Of a stretch of 64,000 nt of DNA, positions 11,568 through 21,496 are shown in pieces. Every line of letters starts with the position of its first letter. Position 1 is the first letter of the stretch. Both the position numbers and the translations under genes were made by a program. The notes under the pieces were generated by a model, which saw nothing but the letters and a program-made list of their open reading frames with translations, had not been told where the DNA came from and ran no database searches. The stretch covers positions 806,001 to 870,000 of the forward strand of contig NZ_CP042818.1 in NCBI RefSeq assembly GCF_008153345.1. The letters run 5' to 3'. The stretch is from Treponema phagedenis (GTDB taxonomy: Bacteria > Spirochaetota > Spirochaetia > Treponematales > Treponemataceae).

Positions 11568-12350
11568 TTAATCCTTTATAATAGCTTTTTGCGGAAGCCC
11601 GGCGGAAGCTATTCTGCCGCCGTATGTTTTCCGCAAATTCTCTTCGGTGAAAATGGTTTCTACCGGGCCTTCGGCGACAACGCGCACGTTTAAAAGAAGC
11701 ACTCGGTCAAAGTATTCGGGTACGGTTTGTAAATCGTGATGCACTACCAAAAGGGTTTTCCCGCGCTCTTTTAACTCTTTTAAAAGCTTGACAATCGCCT
11801 GTTCGGTTGCGGCATCAACGCCCTGAAAAGGTTCATCCATAAAGTATAAATCCGCATCTTGCACCAGCGCACGCGCTAAAAACACGCGCTGCTGCTGTCC
11901 GCCGGAAAGCTCACTGATTTGCCGATGCGAAAATTCAGCCATTCCCACTTTTTCCAAAGCAGAAGCTGCCTTTTCCTTTTCTTTTTTCCCCGGCCTTCTA
12001 ATCCATCCGAGGCTCCCGTAAGAGCCCATCAAAACCACATCAAAAACGGTTGTGGGAAAATCCCAGTCAACAGCGGTGCGCTGCGGCACATAGGCAACGC
12101 GCCTGCGCTGTTCGGCAAAGCTTTTTCCGAAAATTTTCACTTCGCCGGAGGCAAGCGGCAATATGCCCATAACTGCCTTCAAAAAAGTGGACTTTCCCGC
12201 GCCGTTCGGTCCGACAATCGTTGCCATTGTGCCCTCGGGGATAGCCACATCGATATCCCAAAGCACCGGTTTTTCCCGATAGGCAAGTGTAAGGTCTTCA
12301 ACCGAAACGGCAATATTCGGCTGCTCATGCGAAGCAGTTGTTTTCATCAT
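11568..12350 (-). CDS. troB: Metal ABC transporter ATP-binding protein TroB
   Basis: Energises metal import. Walker [10 protein letters not shown], signature LSGGQQQR, Walker B LYFMDEP and the H-loop HHD are all present. I start it at the first ATG of ATGATG (12350, 261 aa), which follows AAAGGA. The upstream in-frame ATG (12413) lies inside a strong hairpin and has no ribosome site. An inserted repeat and that hairpin separate it from troA by about 250 bases, whereas troB-troC-troD-troR are tightly packed. Confidence 0.92.
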   Translation of the reverse strand: MMKTTASHEQPNIAVSVEDLTLAYREKPVLWDIDVAIPEGTMATIVGPNGAGKSTFLKAVMGILPLASGEVKIFGKSFAEQRRRVAYVPQRTAVDWDFPTTVFDVVLMGSYGSLGWIRRPGKKEKEKAASALEKVGMAEFSHRQISELSGGQQQRVFLARALVQDADLYFMDEPFQGVDAATEQAIVKLLKELKERGKTLLVVHHDLQTVPEYFDRVLLLNVRVVAEGPVETIFTEENLRKTYGGRIASAGLPQKAIIKD

Positions 12351-12374
12351 TAGTATTCCTTTAATTCTAAATCT

Positions 12375-12414
12375 TATGGGCACCTCTAAAACACAGTGTT
12401 TAGAGGTGCCCATA
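12375..12414 (-). other. Long perfect hairpin in the troA-troB intergenic leader
   Basis: 16-bp perfect arms (TATGGGCACCTCTAAA and complement), continuing as a near-perfect stem through ACAC/GTG. No T-run follows on the minus strand, so it is more likely an RNA stability or processing element between troA and troB than a terminator. Confidence 0.7.
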
Positions 12415-12435
12415 GTATAAACCTTTTTTTACTAG

Positions 12436-12604
12436 TATAGCGTTTTGCAATTAAGTTGCTAATGTGCTAATCGTGGCAGTAATAACAACGGCGTGCGTAT
12501 TTAAGCATTCCTATGGTAAGTTGCTCACCGTTGCCAAAACTCAGAACGGGCACGGACGCCCGTGGTTCCACGCAGAAACGATGTTTTAAAGCAAAACCGT
12601 TATA
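12436..12604 (+). mobile_element. MITE-like element, copy 2, inserted at the troA stop codon
   Basis: Left end TATAGCGTTTTGCAATTAA, right end CGTTATA, flanked by CTAG on both sides (12432-12435 and 12605-12608). The left half matches the other copies (ATTTAAGCATTCCTATGGTAAG then TTGCTCACCGTTG). The right half is swapped for part of the hairpin array, including ACGGGC-ACGGAC-GCCCGT. The right-hand CTAG supplies the TAG stop of troA. Confidence 0.75.
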
Positions 12605-13534
12605 CTAGTTTTTACTCAATGCGGATACAATTACATCGATATTATGAGTCAGCATACCGATATAGGTTCCTTCAAAGGTACCGGCATCGCCCATCGCATC
12701 GGAAAAAAGCTCACCGCCTATGGCAACATCATAGCCGCGCGATTTTACCGCAGCTTGCAAAGCCTCTACACTCTTATGCGGGACAGAGCTTTCAATAAAG
12801 ATGGCGGGGATTTTACGTGTGGCAATAAAATCAGCCAAATCCTGCATATCCCTTGTACTTGCTTCGGTTACGGTGCTGACGCCCTGCAAACCGCGCACTT
12901 CAAAACCATAGGCTTTGCTGAAATAAGAAAAAGCATCGTGGGCGGTAACCAATACGCGCTTGCTTTCGGGCAGCGTAGCCGCTTGCTTGCGCACATAGGC
13001 ATCCAAATCTTTTAGTTTGTTTGTATACACGGTGTAATTTTCCGTGAACATATCTTTTTTTTCAGGGATAAGTTTACACAAGCTTTCGTACACGCTTTGC
13101 ACCGAATGTAGCCATAATTGCACATCAAACCACACGTGCGGATCAAACTCAGAGTCTTCAAAGTCAAGCCGATCTTTTACCGGCACACTTTCGGAGGCTG
13201 CCACAACAAACCGAGTTTCTGAAAGCTTTCCAAGCACATCGCTCATTTTTGCCTCAAGGTGCAAACCGCTGTATAAAATAAGGTCAGCCTTATTCAGTTT
13301 ATTCACATCGCCCGCCGTAGCTTTATACAGGTGCGGGTCAACTCCGGCGCCCATTAAATTTTCAAGCTGTACAGAATCACCGGCAATGTTTTCAACCGCA
13401 TCGGCGATCATGCCGATTGTGGTAACTACCAGCGGTTTTTCGCCGGCACTTTCAGCCTTTTTATTACAGCCAACCAAAAGCAGCACGCAGGCTGCAAAAA
13501 TGCCGAAACCGGCATACCGTATTTTTTTAGTCAT
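12605..13534 (-). CDS. troA: Metal-binding lipoprotein TroA (periplasmic zinc/manganese-binding protein)
   Basis: First gene of the tro operon; captures Zn2+/Mn2+ for the TroBCD importer. The start (13534) follows AGAGGT; an upstream in-frame start has no ribosome site. Signal peptide with lipobox LVGC (Cys23). Cluster A-I ligands of the family can be seen as DPHLYKATAGD, FDPHVWFD, the His in TAHDAFSYF and the Asp in LFSDAMGDAG, i.e. three His and one Asp. Its TAG stop lies in the 4-bp duplication of an inserted MITE, so the coding end appears undamaged. Confidence 0.95.
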   Translation of the reverse strand: MTKKIRYAGFGIFAACVLLLVGCNKKAESAGEKPLVVTTIGMIADAVENIAGDSVQLENLMGAGVDPHLYKATAGDVNKLNKADLILYSGLHLEAKMSDVLGKLSETRFVVAASESVPVKDRLDFEDSEFDPHVWFDVQLWLHSVQSVYESLCKLIPEKKDMFTENYTVYTNKLKDLDAYVRKQAATLPESKRVLVTAHDAFSYFSKAYGFEVRGLQGVSTVTEASTRDMQDLADFIATRKIPAIFIESSVPHKSVEALQAAVKSRGYDVAIGGELFSDAMGDAGTFEGTYIGMLTHNIDVIVSALSKN

Positions 13535-13555
13535 AAAATAATACCTCTTTCTTTT

Positions 13556-13571
13556 TTTTGATATATCAAAA
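13556..13571. promoter_or_regulatory. Candidate TroR operator
   Basis: Perfect 16-bp palindrome TTTTGATATATCAAAA just downstream of the -10, covering roughly +2 to +17 of the expected transcript. In T. pallidum, TroR binds a dyad overlapping the tro promoter. Site identity here is inferred from position and symmetry. Confidence 0.55.
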
Positions 13572-13579
13572 TTTTGTTT

Positions 13580-13608
13580 ACTATATATAAAAATAAATGC
13601 TTTGTCAA
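13580..13608 (-). promoter_or_regulatory. tro operon promoter
   Basis: On the minus strand TTGACA (13603-13608) and TATAGT (13580-13585) are separated by exactly 17 bases, a near-consensus sigma-70 promoter, 46 bases before the troA start. Confidence 0.85.
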
Positions 13609-13656
13609 TAGAAAATAAGAATGACTTCAGGCACAAGGGGCGGGCTCCTTCCGCTT

Positions 13657-14480
13657 GTGTAACGTTTGTAATTAGCTTGATGGGAGAGAGTGTATCAACA
13701 CGGCTTCTGTATTCCTATGGTAAACTTACCCACCGTTGGCGAAGTTAAAGTAAATTTTCAAAACTTCACTCTGTGGTAAGTTTGCTCACCGTTGTCAACA
13801 TCAGAACAAATTCAAACGATGTTTAAAAGCATCAACAGTAAATTATAAAATTGAAGCTTTTAAACTCGCAGCACTGATTTAATCAAGAATACTAAAAATC
13901 AGGGCGTGGTGGTGGTTCCAAACAGAAGCGACGTTTTAAAGCAGGATTATTTGCAAAGCTTTAAAACTCGCAGGTTTCATTTTGCCACGGATGGCAAAAT
14001 CAGAACAATGTAAAACGATGTTTAAAAACTACCGCACCGACATAAATAGGAGTTTTTAAACTCGCAGCACTGATTTAATCAAGAATACTAAAAATCAGGG
14101 CGTGGCGGTGGTTCCACGCAGAAACGATGTTTTAAAGCAAGACTGTTTGCAAAGCTTTAAAACTCGCAGGTTTGATTTTGACAAGGACGTCAAAAACTCA
14201 GAACGGGCACGGACGCCCGTGCTTCCATGCAGAAGCGACGTTTTAAAGCAAAACTATTTGCAAAGCTTTAAAACTCGCAAGGTTTGGTTTTGACACGGAC
14301 GTCAAAAACTCAGAACCGCCACGGGCGGCGGTGGTTCCAAACAGAAACGATGTTTTAAAGCAAGGCAGTTTACAAAGCTTTAAAACTCGTAGGTTTCATT
14401 TTGCCACGGATGGCAAAATGAAACCGTTGTGTCGAACTCTTTTTTATAAAATTTTTTACGCTTTGAGGTTAAATGAATGA
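13657..14480 (+). repeat. Hairpin-array element B2 (about 0.8 kb)
   Basis: Begins like a MITE (GTGTAACGTTTGTAATTA, then TTCCTATGGTAAAC and CCACCGTTG) and ends like one (GTTGTGTCGAACTCTTTT then TTATAAAATTTTTTACG). The centre is a long array of palindromes with six-base loops ACGGAC/ACGGAT (reverse of GTCCGT): arms CATTTTGCC, TTTTGAC, ACGGGC and ACCGCC occur. Longer stems of the type AGTTTTAAAGC...GCTTTAAAAC alternate with them. A 55-60-base block starting AAACTCGCAGCACTG occurs twice (about 13862 and 14057). No coding gene. Confidence 0.75.
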
Positions 14481-14579
14481 AAAAATTAAGTGAAGATGTC
14501 AATCCAAAAACGCCTAAAAGAACAGTGTTCAGGATATGGGTTTAGTAAAGAAAAACGCAAATTATTTATGGTTTTCCTT

Positions 14580-14609
14580 TTGACAATTTCTTGTTTTATA
14601 CTGTATACT
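14580..14609 (+). promoter_or_regulatory. mglB promoter
   Basis: TTGACA at 14580-14585 and TATACT at 14604-14609, 18-base spacer, placing transcription start near 14616. Confidence 0.8.
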
Positions 14610-14624
14610 GTAAGCTAGGTTTTA

Positions 14625-15855
<1,231 letters not shown>

Positions 15856-15858
15856 TAC

Positions 15859-15895
15859 AAAATGGTGAAAGGAAGTATCTTCCTTTCACCATTTT
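15859..15895 (+). terminator. Terminator-like hairpin between mglB and mglA
   Basis: Perfect 17-bp stem (AAAATGGTGAAAGGAAG and complement) with loop TAT and a short T-run. Likely partial terminator giving more binding protein than transporter. Confidence 0.85.
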
Positions 15896-15918
15896 TATGT
15901 GCTAATCAACTAAAAGTA

Positions 15919-15946
15919 TGCATTACACAATCTTTTGTGTAATGCA
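15919..15946 (+). other. Second hairpin before mglA
   Basis: Perfect 12-bp stem TGCATTACACAA with loop TCTT, not followed by a T-run. A third small stem (TTTGCTT/AAGCAAA) lies near 15973-15990. Function unknown; could protect the 3' end of mglB RNA or the 5' end of mglA RNA. Confidence 0.6.
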
Positions 15947-16119
15947 AGTTACTATAAAGTATAAATATTTTTATTTGCTTTATAAGCAAATGATGTAATC
16001 TTTAGTATCTCGGTTATGCTGATTGCTATACGTGCAGCTTCATGATGAGGTACTGCTCGCTTAGTATTTGAGGGTAAATAAAAAGAAAAAAAAATAATAA
16101 AATTCATAAGGGAAGGATT

Positions 16120-17613
16120 GTGAGCAAGACAATACTCGAGATAAAAAATCTTTCAAAATCATTTGCAAAAAATAAAGTTCTTGACGGTATCAATCTAACA
16201 GTAAAACAAGGCTCGGTTATCGGTTTAATGGGGGAAAACGGAGCCGGAAAATCCACCATGATGAAATGCCTATTCGGAATTTATGCAAAAGATGAAGGAC
16301 AGTTTTTTTTAGATAATAAATTAATAGATTTTAAGTCTCCGAAAGAGGCTTTGGAAAACGGTGTCGCAATGGTGCACCAAGAATTGAATCAATGTCTTGA
16401 TAGAACGGTTGCAGACAATTTGTTTTTAGGTAGATATCCCACACGTTTTGGCGTTATTGACGAAACAAAAATGCTCAAGGACTCTATTGAACTTTTCTCT
16501 TCGTTAAAAATGAATGTAAACCCGCGTACTGTTATGCGAACAATGTCCGTGTCTCAGCGGCAAATGGTAGAGATAGCAAAAGCAGTATCGTATAATGCGA
16601 AAGTAATTGTGTTGGATGAGCCGACATCATCTCTTACGGAAAGAGAGGTAATGAAACTTTTTTCTATTATAAGAAATTTAAGTGCACAAGGTGTTTCATT
16701 CATATACATATCCCACAAAATGGATGAAGTTTTTCAAATTTGCAGTGAAGTGGTAGTTTTGCGCGATGGTAAACTTATCCTTGCAAAAGATATCAATCAA
16801 ACACAAATGGGAGAGCTTATTTCAGCCATGGTCGGGCGCTCCCTTGAAAAACGTTTCCCCGATGTTGATAACGAAGTAAAAGATTATTATTTTGAGGTAA
16901 GGAATCTTTCAACGAAATATGAGCCGCAACTAAAGGATATTTCTTTTAAAGTTCGGAAGGGAGAAATTTTCGGTTTATACGGGTTGGTCGGCGCGGGACG
17001 CAGTGAGTTGCTTGAAACAATTTTCGGCATTCGAACAATCGGTTCCGGAGAGATTTTGTTAGGGAATAAAAAACTTCATTTACATAATAGCAAAGAGGCA
17101 ATGTCGTATAATTTTGCCCTTGTTACCGAGGAAAGAAAGTTTAACGGTATGTTTGGAAAAGATACAATCAAATTCAATACCACGATTACCAATCTTCCGG
17201 CATATAAAACAGCAGGACTTTTATCAAAACGAAAAATGCAGGCAGCGGCAGATCGGCAAATAAAGATTATGCAGGTCAAATGTATTTCAGCCGATGAACT
17301 TATCAGCTCGCTGAGCGGCGGTAACCAACAAAAAGTAATTATCGGTAAATGGCTTGAGCGCTCTCCTGATATATTTCTTTTAGATGAGCCTACACGCGGT
17401 ATTGATGTCGGGGCGAAGTATGAGATTTACCAGTTAATTATCCGCATGGCAAAAGAAGGAAAAACTATTATTGTTGTTTCAAGTGAAATGCCGGAAATTC
17501 TCGGCATCACTAATAGGATCGCAGTAATGTCAAATTATCGACTTGCGGGAATTGTAGATACAAAAGATACAGATCAGGAAGCTTTGTTGCGACTTTCTGC
17601 TAAATATTTATAA
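16120..17613 (+). CDS. mglA: Sugar ABC transporter ATP-binding protein MglA
   Basis: Tandem ABC ATPase (497 aa) of the CUT2 sugar class. First domain: GENGAGKST, a shortened signature (MSVSQRQMVEI), VIVLDEPTSSL. Second domain: the degenerate Walker A GLVGAGRSE typical of CUT2 proteins, LSGGNQQK, FLLDEPTRGID. Starts at GTG (16120) after AAGGGAAGG. It energises uptake of the MglB-delivered sugar through MglC, whose gene starts 15 bases downstream. Confidence 0.95.
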   Translation: MSKTILEIKNLSKSFAKNKVLDGINLTVKQGSVIGLMGENGAGKSTMMKCLFGIYAKDEGQFFLDNKLIDFKSPKEALENGVAMVHQELNQCLDRTVADNLFLGRYPTRFGVIDETKMLKDSIELFSSLKMNVNPRTVMRTMSVSQRQMVEIAKAVSYNAKVIVLDEPTSSLTEREVMKLFSIIRNLSAQGVSFIYISHKMDEVFQICSEVVVLRDGKLILAKDINQTQMGELISAMVGRSLEKRFPDVDNEVKDYYFEVRNLSTKYEPQLKDISFKVRKGEIFGLYGLVGAGRSELLETIFGIRTIGSGEILLGNKKLHLHNSKEAMSYNFALVTEERKFNGMFGKDTIKFNTTITNLPAYKTAGLLSKRKMQAAADRQIKIMQVKCISADELISSLSGGNQQKVIIGKWLERSPDIFLLDEPTRGIDVGAKYEIYQLIIRMAKEGKTIIVVSSEMPEILGITNRIAVMSNYRLAGIVDTKDTDQEALLRLSAKYL

Positions 17614-17628
17614 ATTGCGAGGAAAGAG

Positions 17629-19374
17629 ATGGAGCATAATACGGAAAATATGCAAAAAAAGGATGAGGATTCAAAGGAGTTGTTTGTCTTTGATGATTTG
17701 GCAAAATTTTTAGAAGAGGATGAGACCCTCTCGGAATATACAAAACAGCTTAAAGCTCTTCGAAAAGATGGCGTAGATACTATTTTTTCCTGTCGTCAGG
17801 AAATTATTGAAGCAAAAAAAGATCGAATGCTGAGTGAAGAAGAAAAAAGACAACGCATTAACGATAATAAAGAGCAAATTAAAAAAGCAAAAATAATTGC
17901 GGCGGAAAATAAAAATGAAGAAACACGAATTACAAAGCTTGCAGTCGCCCATGTAAACTCAATCGCATCGGATTTTGAAAAAAAAGTACGAGAGCGAGAG
18001 AATGAGCGGGCAGTACAGCATAAAGCAGCGTATCTTGAATCGATAAAACAAATTGAAGAAGAATTCCGACAAAAAGAACAGGATGTGCGTGAAGCTTTTT
18101 CAGGACAACTTTCTAAAGAAAGCAAGCATGAAAAGCGGGAAGAGCTTGCAACGATTGTAGCTGAGAAAAAATCCGCTTTGTTTGATGCAAAAAACAAGTA
18201 TGTATCTGCGGTTTGGGAATGTAAAAATATCAAACACCAGGTATATGTAGACAGAGTTCAGCAAAACATTAATTTAAGAAATAGCAAAACAAATATCTTT
18301 GAAAATATTACGCTAAGTTTTAAAGATTATGCGTTTAATTTTACCGCTTCCCAATTCTTTTTAAGTAATGGCTTATATATTGCAATTATCATATTTTTTA
18401 TTGTGTGTATTATTGTAGCTCCGCTTTCGGGAAACGGAAATCTGCTTTCATTGCCGAATATTTTAACTATTCTGGAGCAATCGTCTGTTCGTATGTTCTA
18501 TGCAATCGGTGTTGCCGGTATTATTTTACTTGCGGGCACGGATCTAAGTGTCGGACGCATGGTCGCTATGGGGGCTATCATTACCGGTTTAATTTTACAT
18601 CCCGGGCAAAATATTGTAACTTTTTTCGGATTCGGTCCTTGGGATTTTACTCATATTGCTATGATTTGGCGTGTGCTCATGTCGTTGGGAATTTCCATTA
18701 TATCCTGCGTTTTATTTAGTATTTTTGCGGGATTCTTTTCAGCACGATTAAAAATTCACCCTTTTATTTCCACTCTTGCAACACAGCTGATGATTTACGG
18801 GATATTATTTTTCGGAACAAGCGGTACGCCTGTCGGGCCCATTGATAACAGCATAAAAGAGCTTTTAGGCGGCCGATGGATTTTAGGTGTGGTGAACGGA
18901 AATTTAATCACCTTTCCGAAACTGATTATTCCTGCCATTATCGCTATTATTATTGCATGGTTTATTTGGAATAAAACAATTTTAGGTAAAAACATGTATG
19001 CGGTTGGCGGAAATCCCGAGGCTGCAAGCGTTAGCGGTATCAGTGTGTTTTGGGTAACCATGTATGTATTTATTATGGCAGGAGTTTTTTATGGGTTTGG
19101 CGCTTTTTTTGAAGCCTTTAAAGCAAATGCAAGTGCCGGAACAGGACAGGGATATGAGCTTGATGCTATTGCCGCCTGTGTTGTCGGCGGTATCTCATTT
19201 AATGGCGGTATCGGAAAACTTGAAGGAGCGGTAATCGGGGTTATTATTTTTACCGGTCTTACCTATTGTTTAACTTTTTTAGGCATTGATACAAACTTGC
19301 AATTTGTTTTTAAGGGTTTGATCATTATCGCGGCGGTTGCTCTTGACAGTGTAAAGTATCTGAAAAAGCGATAA
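17629..19374 (+). CDS. mglC: Sugar ABC transporter permease MglC with a long N-terminal coiled-coil extension
   Basis: The C-terminal 350 residues are an ordinary CUT2/RbsC-type permease: about 8-10 membrane helices, GTDLSVGRMVAMGAI, the EAA-like AVGGNPEAASVSGI and AGVFYGFGAFFEAF. The first 220 or so residues are different: highly charged, rich in Glu, Lys and Gln, with heptad-like helical runs and no membrane segment, so a cytosolic coiled coil is predicted. Permeases of this class normally start within a few residues of helix 1. GAGGAAAG precedes the ATG and no internal start is better placed, so the extension is probably real. Confidence 0.9.
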   Translation: MEHNTENMQKKDEDSKELFVFDDLAKFLEEDETLSEYTKQLKALRKDGVDTIFSCRQEIIEAKKDRMLSEEEKRQRINDNKEQIKKAKIIAAENKNEETRITKLAVAHVNSIASDFEKKVRERENERAVQHKAAYLESIKQIEEEFRQKEQDVREAFSGQLSKESKHEKREELATIVAEKKSALFDAKNKYVSAVWECKNIKHQVYVDRVQQNINLRNSKTNIFENITLSFKDYAFNFTASQFFLSNGLYIAIIIFFIVCIIVAPLSGNGNLLSLPNILTILEQSSVRMFYAIGVAGIILLAGTDLSVGRMVAMGAIITGLILHPGQNIVTFFGFGPWDFTHIAMIWRVLMSLGISIISCVLFSIFAGFFSARLKIHPFISTLATQLMIYGILFFGTSGTPVGPIDNSIKELLGGRWILGVVNGNLITFPKLIIPAIIAIIIAWFIWNKTILGKNMYAVGGNPEAASVSGISVFWVTMYVFIMAGVFYGFGAFFEAFKANASAGTGQGYELDAIAACVVGGISFNGGIGKLEGAVIGVIIFTGLTYCLTFLGIDTNLQFVFKGLIIIAAVALDSVKYLKKR

Positions 19375-19390
19375 ACAATTTTTTATTGGG

Positions 19391-19426
19391 AAAAACTCTA
19401 AGCGGATAACAACGTTTAGGGTTTTT
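19391..19426 (+). terminator. Terminator after mglC
   Basis: 13-bp stem with two G-U wobbles (AAAAACTCTAAGC against GTTTAGGGTTTTT) followed by CTTTTT. Confidence 0.8.
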
Positions 19427-19515
19427 CTTTTTAATGATGCGTGTGTAAAATATGTACGGACGAATTATTCTCCCGTTTAATTATTTCTCAATATCTCTAT
19501 AAAGGAAAACGGATT

Positions 19516-20283
19516 ATGAAAATTGTTACATTTAATATTCGGTACGATAATCCCGATGACGGAAAAAATGCTTTTATCCATCGTAAAAGCAATATTATTG
19601 AAGCAATCAACGCGCATAAACCTGATATCATCGGCTTTCAGGAAGTATTACCGCATGTTTCCGCTTGGTTAAAAGAACAATTCCCTGAATATTATTTTAT
19701 CGGTCATGGAAGATCGGAGAACTTTAGCGATGAGCATATTGTACTGGGATATAAAAAAATGGACTATCAACTGCACCATTTCAGGACATTTTGGTTATCG
19801 CCGACACCGCAGGTTCCCGGCTCAAGATATACGGAACAAAGTATCTGTCCGCGAATTTGCATCCACGCGATATTTGAAACCGACCGGCACCGATTGTTTA
19901 GCGTATATAATACACACCTTGATCATGAAGGAGTAGATGCTCGGGTTAAAGCTTTGCAGCAAATTATGCAAGATATTGACTCTTTTTCAAAACCGACGTT
20001 ACCGACTGTTTTAATGGGGGACTTTAACGCAAAACCGACTGACGAAGAATTACACGTATTGAAGGAATTTAAAATAAAAGAAAACGACAAAAATTTGCAA
20101 TTAAACGATTTAACAAAAGATATACAGGGTAGTTTTCACGATTTTGGAAACTGCACACCTGAAAAAATTGATTATATCTTTGCAACGCCTGAATTTCTCT
20201 TACAAAACTATTCTGTTTGGGAAAACAAAGCAGGTTTTTTGTCTGATCACTATCCTTTAGAAGTTGAGGTGATATTAGTGTAG
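19516..20283 (+). CDS. Endonuclease/exonuclease/phosphatase (EEP) family hydrolase
   Basis: 255-aa Mg-dependent phosphodiesterase fold: FNIRYDNPDDG, GFQEV (catalytic Glu), NTHLDHEG, MGDFNAKPTD, a DYIFAT segment and SDHYPLEVEV (catalytic His). Substrate could be a nucleic acid, phosphoinositide or sphingomyelin; no secretion signal is seen. Start at 19516 (AAGGA just upstream); the longer frame from 19441 has no ribosome site. The last codon and the TAG stop come from an inserted MITE. Joining 20278 to the sequence after the element's right-hand duplication (55010 on) gives TTA GAG TAA, so the ancestral protein ended Glu-stop instead of Val-stop. Confidence 0.85.
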   Translation: MKIVTFNIRYDNPDDGKNAFIHRKSNIIEAINAHKPDIIGFQEVLPHVSAWLKEQFPEYYFIGHGRSENFSDEHIVLGYKKMDYQLHHFRTFWLSPTPQVPGSRYTEQSICPRICIHAIFETDRHRLFSVYNTHLDHEGVDARVKALQQIMQDIDSFSKPTLPTVLMGDFNAKPTDEELHVLKEFKIKENDKNLQLNDLTKDIQGSFHDFGNCTPEKIDYIFATPEFLLQNYSVWENKAGFLSDHYPLEVEVILV

Positions 20284-20375
20284 CGTTTTGTAATTAACTT
20301 CCTGTTATAAAAATCGGGGTATTAACAATAAGGGACTGCGGATTTAAGCATTCCTATGGTAAATTGCTCACCGTT
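20279..20375 (+). mobile_element. MITE-like element, copy 3, left half (split by the prophage)
   Basis: Left end TGTAGCGTTTTGTAATTAA preceded by TTAG (20275-20278). It runs to GCTCACCGTT, where the prophage begins. The right half resumes at 54916 with GCGCCGTGTCGAG and ends at 55005, followed by TTAG (55006-55009). Rejoined length is 187 bp, equal to the uninterrupted copies. Confidence 0.85.
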
Positions 20376-20424
20376 TGTAACTTTACGCGCGGTTTGGCAA
20401 AATTTATTACGAGGTTTGGCAAAA
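20376..20424 (+). repeat. Prophage left end: transposase sites L1 and L2
   Basis: L1 starts TGTAACTTTAC and ends GGTTTGGCAAAA at 20402. L2 (20404-20424) carries ACGAGGTTTGGCAAAA. The 10-mer TTTGGCAAAA is common to all four end sites; L1 and R1 agree at 21 of 27 positions. Between here and the Dam gene (20425-20569) there is only T-rich sequence. Confidence 0.88.
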
Positions 20425-20569
20425 AACGTGTGTTTTTGCGTGTTTTAGGCTGTTTTTTCGTGTTTTTTATGACAAATTTTGATGGTTTTTAATCATTTTT
20501 TAAACCATTTTTTTTAACATTTTACTAGCCTTTTTAACACTGTAAAACACCCTTTTTACAAGAAATATT

Positions 20570-21388
20570 TTAAAGTTTTTTTACTTCTCCGTCAACAATT
20601 CCGATTGGATAGTTTGCGGTTAGGACTTCTATTTTTGTCATTCTTTTAGCTTTCCCCTTTGCGCTTAAAGAAGAGGCCATTTTTAATTCAATGCAGTACC
20701 AATTATTTTTTTTGGTAAACTCCATAAGGGCTTTGTTTCGATAAGAACTAAGCAAGAATTTCCCCTGTATATTTTGCAGCATTCCTAAAAGGTTATCAAA
20801 ATCTTGTTGAGTATAACCGTCATAATGTCCTTGATGTGTACCTACATAGGGCGGGTCAATATAGTGGAATGTATCGGCTGTATCGCGGGAAGCAATAACC
20901 TTTAAGGCATCGCAATTTTCAATTTGCAGCATTCTAATTCTATTTGATATTTTATCCGTAAACTCATCTATTTTATTTACAATATTCTTTGTTGTACTCT
21001 CATTCTTTTTTTCATACGCAAACCCCGTCCCGATACTATTCCCAAATGACATATTAGCTTGCACCCATACAGCCCATGCTCTTTTTACCGTATCAAACAT
21101 GTCAGGGTTTTCGTAAATTATTTTGGCATGTCGGTGCATTTCACGGCTATGCAGCGTTTTCATAATTTCTTTTTGGAGTGCTGGGAAGTCTTCTTGTACA
21201 ACTTGGTAAAAGTTGATGATTTCCGCATTTGTATCGTTGATGACTTCAGCTTGTGAGGGCTCTTTCGCGAACAGAACAGCAGCACCTCCGCAGAAGGGTT
21301 CGCAGTAGATTTTATGTTCAGGAATAAGTGATACTATTTTTTTTGCAAGCTGTTGTTTGCCGCCGTAATAACTAATAGGTGTTTTCAT
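20570..21388 (-). CDS. D12-class DNA adenine N6-methyltransferase (Dam-like)
   Basis: Phage-borne DNA methylase, 272 aa. Motif order is that of class alpha/D12 enzymes: SYYGGKQQLAKKI near the N-terminus (SAM binding), CEPFCGGAAVLF, and the catalytic DPPY in FHYIDPPYVGTHQG. These enzymes usually methylate adenine in GATC. No partner nuclease is present, so protection of phage DNA from host restriction, or gene regulation, is likelier than a restriction system. Outermost gene at the left end and transcribed towards it. Confidence 0.92.
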   Translation of the reverse strand: MKTPISYYGGKQQLAKKIVSLIPEHKIYCEPFCGGAAVLFAKEPSQAEVINDTNAEIINFYQVVQEDFPALQKEIMKTLHSREMHRHAKIIYENPDMFDTVKRAWAVWVQANMSFGNSIGTGFAYEKKNESTTKNIVNKIDEFTDKISNRIRMLQIENCDALKVIASRDTADTFHYIDPPYVGTHQGHYDGYTQQDFDNLLGMLQNIQGKFLLSSYRNKALMEFTKKNNWYCIELKMASSLSAKGKAKRMTKIEVLTANYPIGIVDGEVKKL

Positions 21389-21496
21389 TTTTTACTTCCT
21401 TAAGCTTTTATTTTAGCCATTGTACTATTTTAATTTTTGACTTTTCGGAATATAGATAAGGTGGTATAATAGAAGCGGAGGAAGGTTTTATTTTTA

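Noticed and set aside
14102-14293. 63-codon frame within the hairpin array
   Set aside because: Frame arises from repeats; no ribosome site and low-complexity repeated peptide.
13657-14480. CRISPR array in the B2 repeat region
   Set aside because: Repeats are unequal, interleaved palindromes without unique, equally sized spacers, and no cas genes are present.
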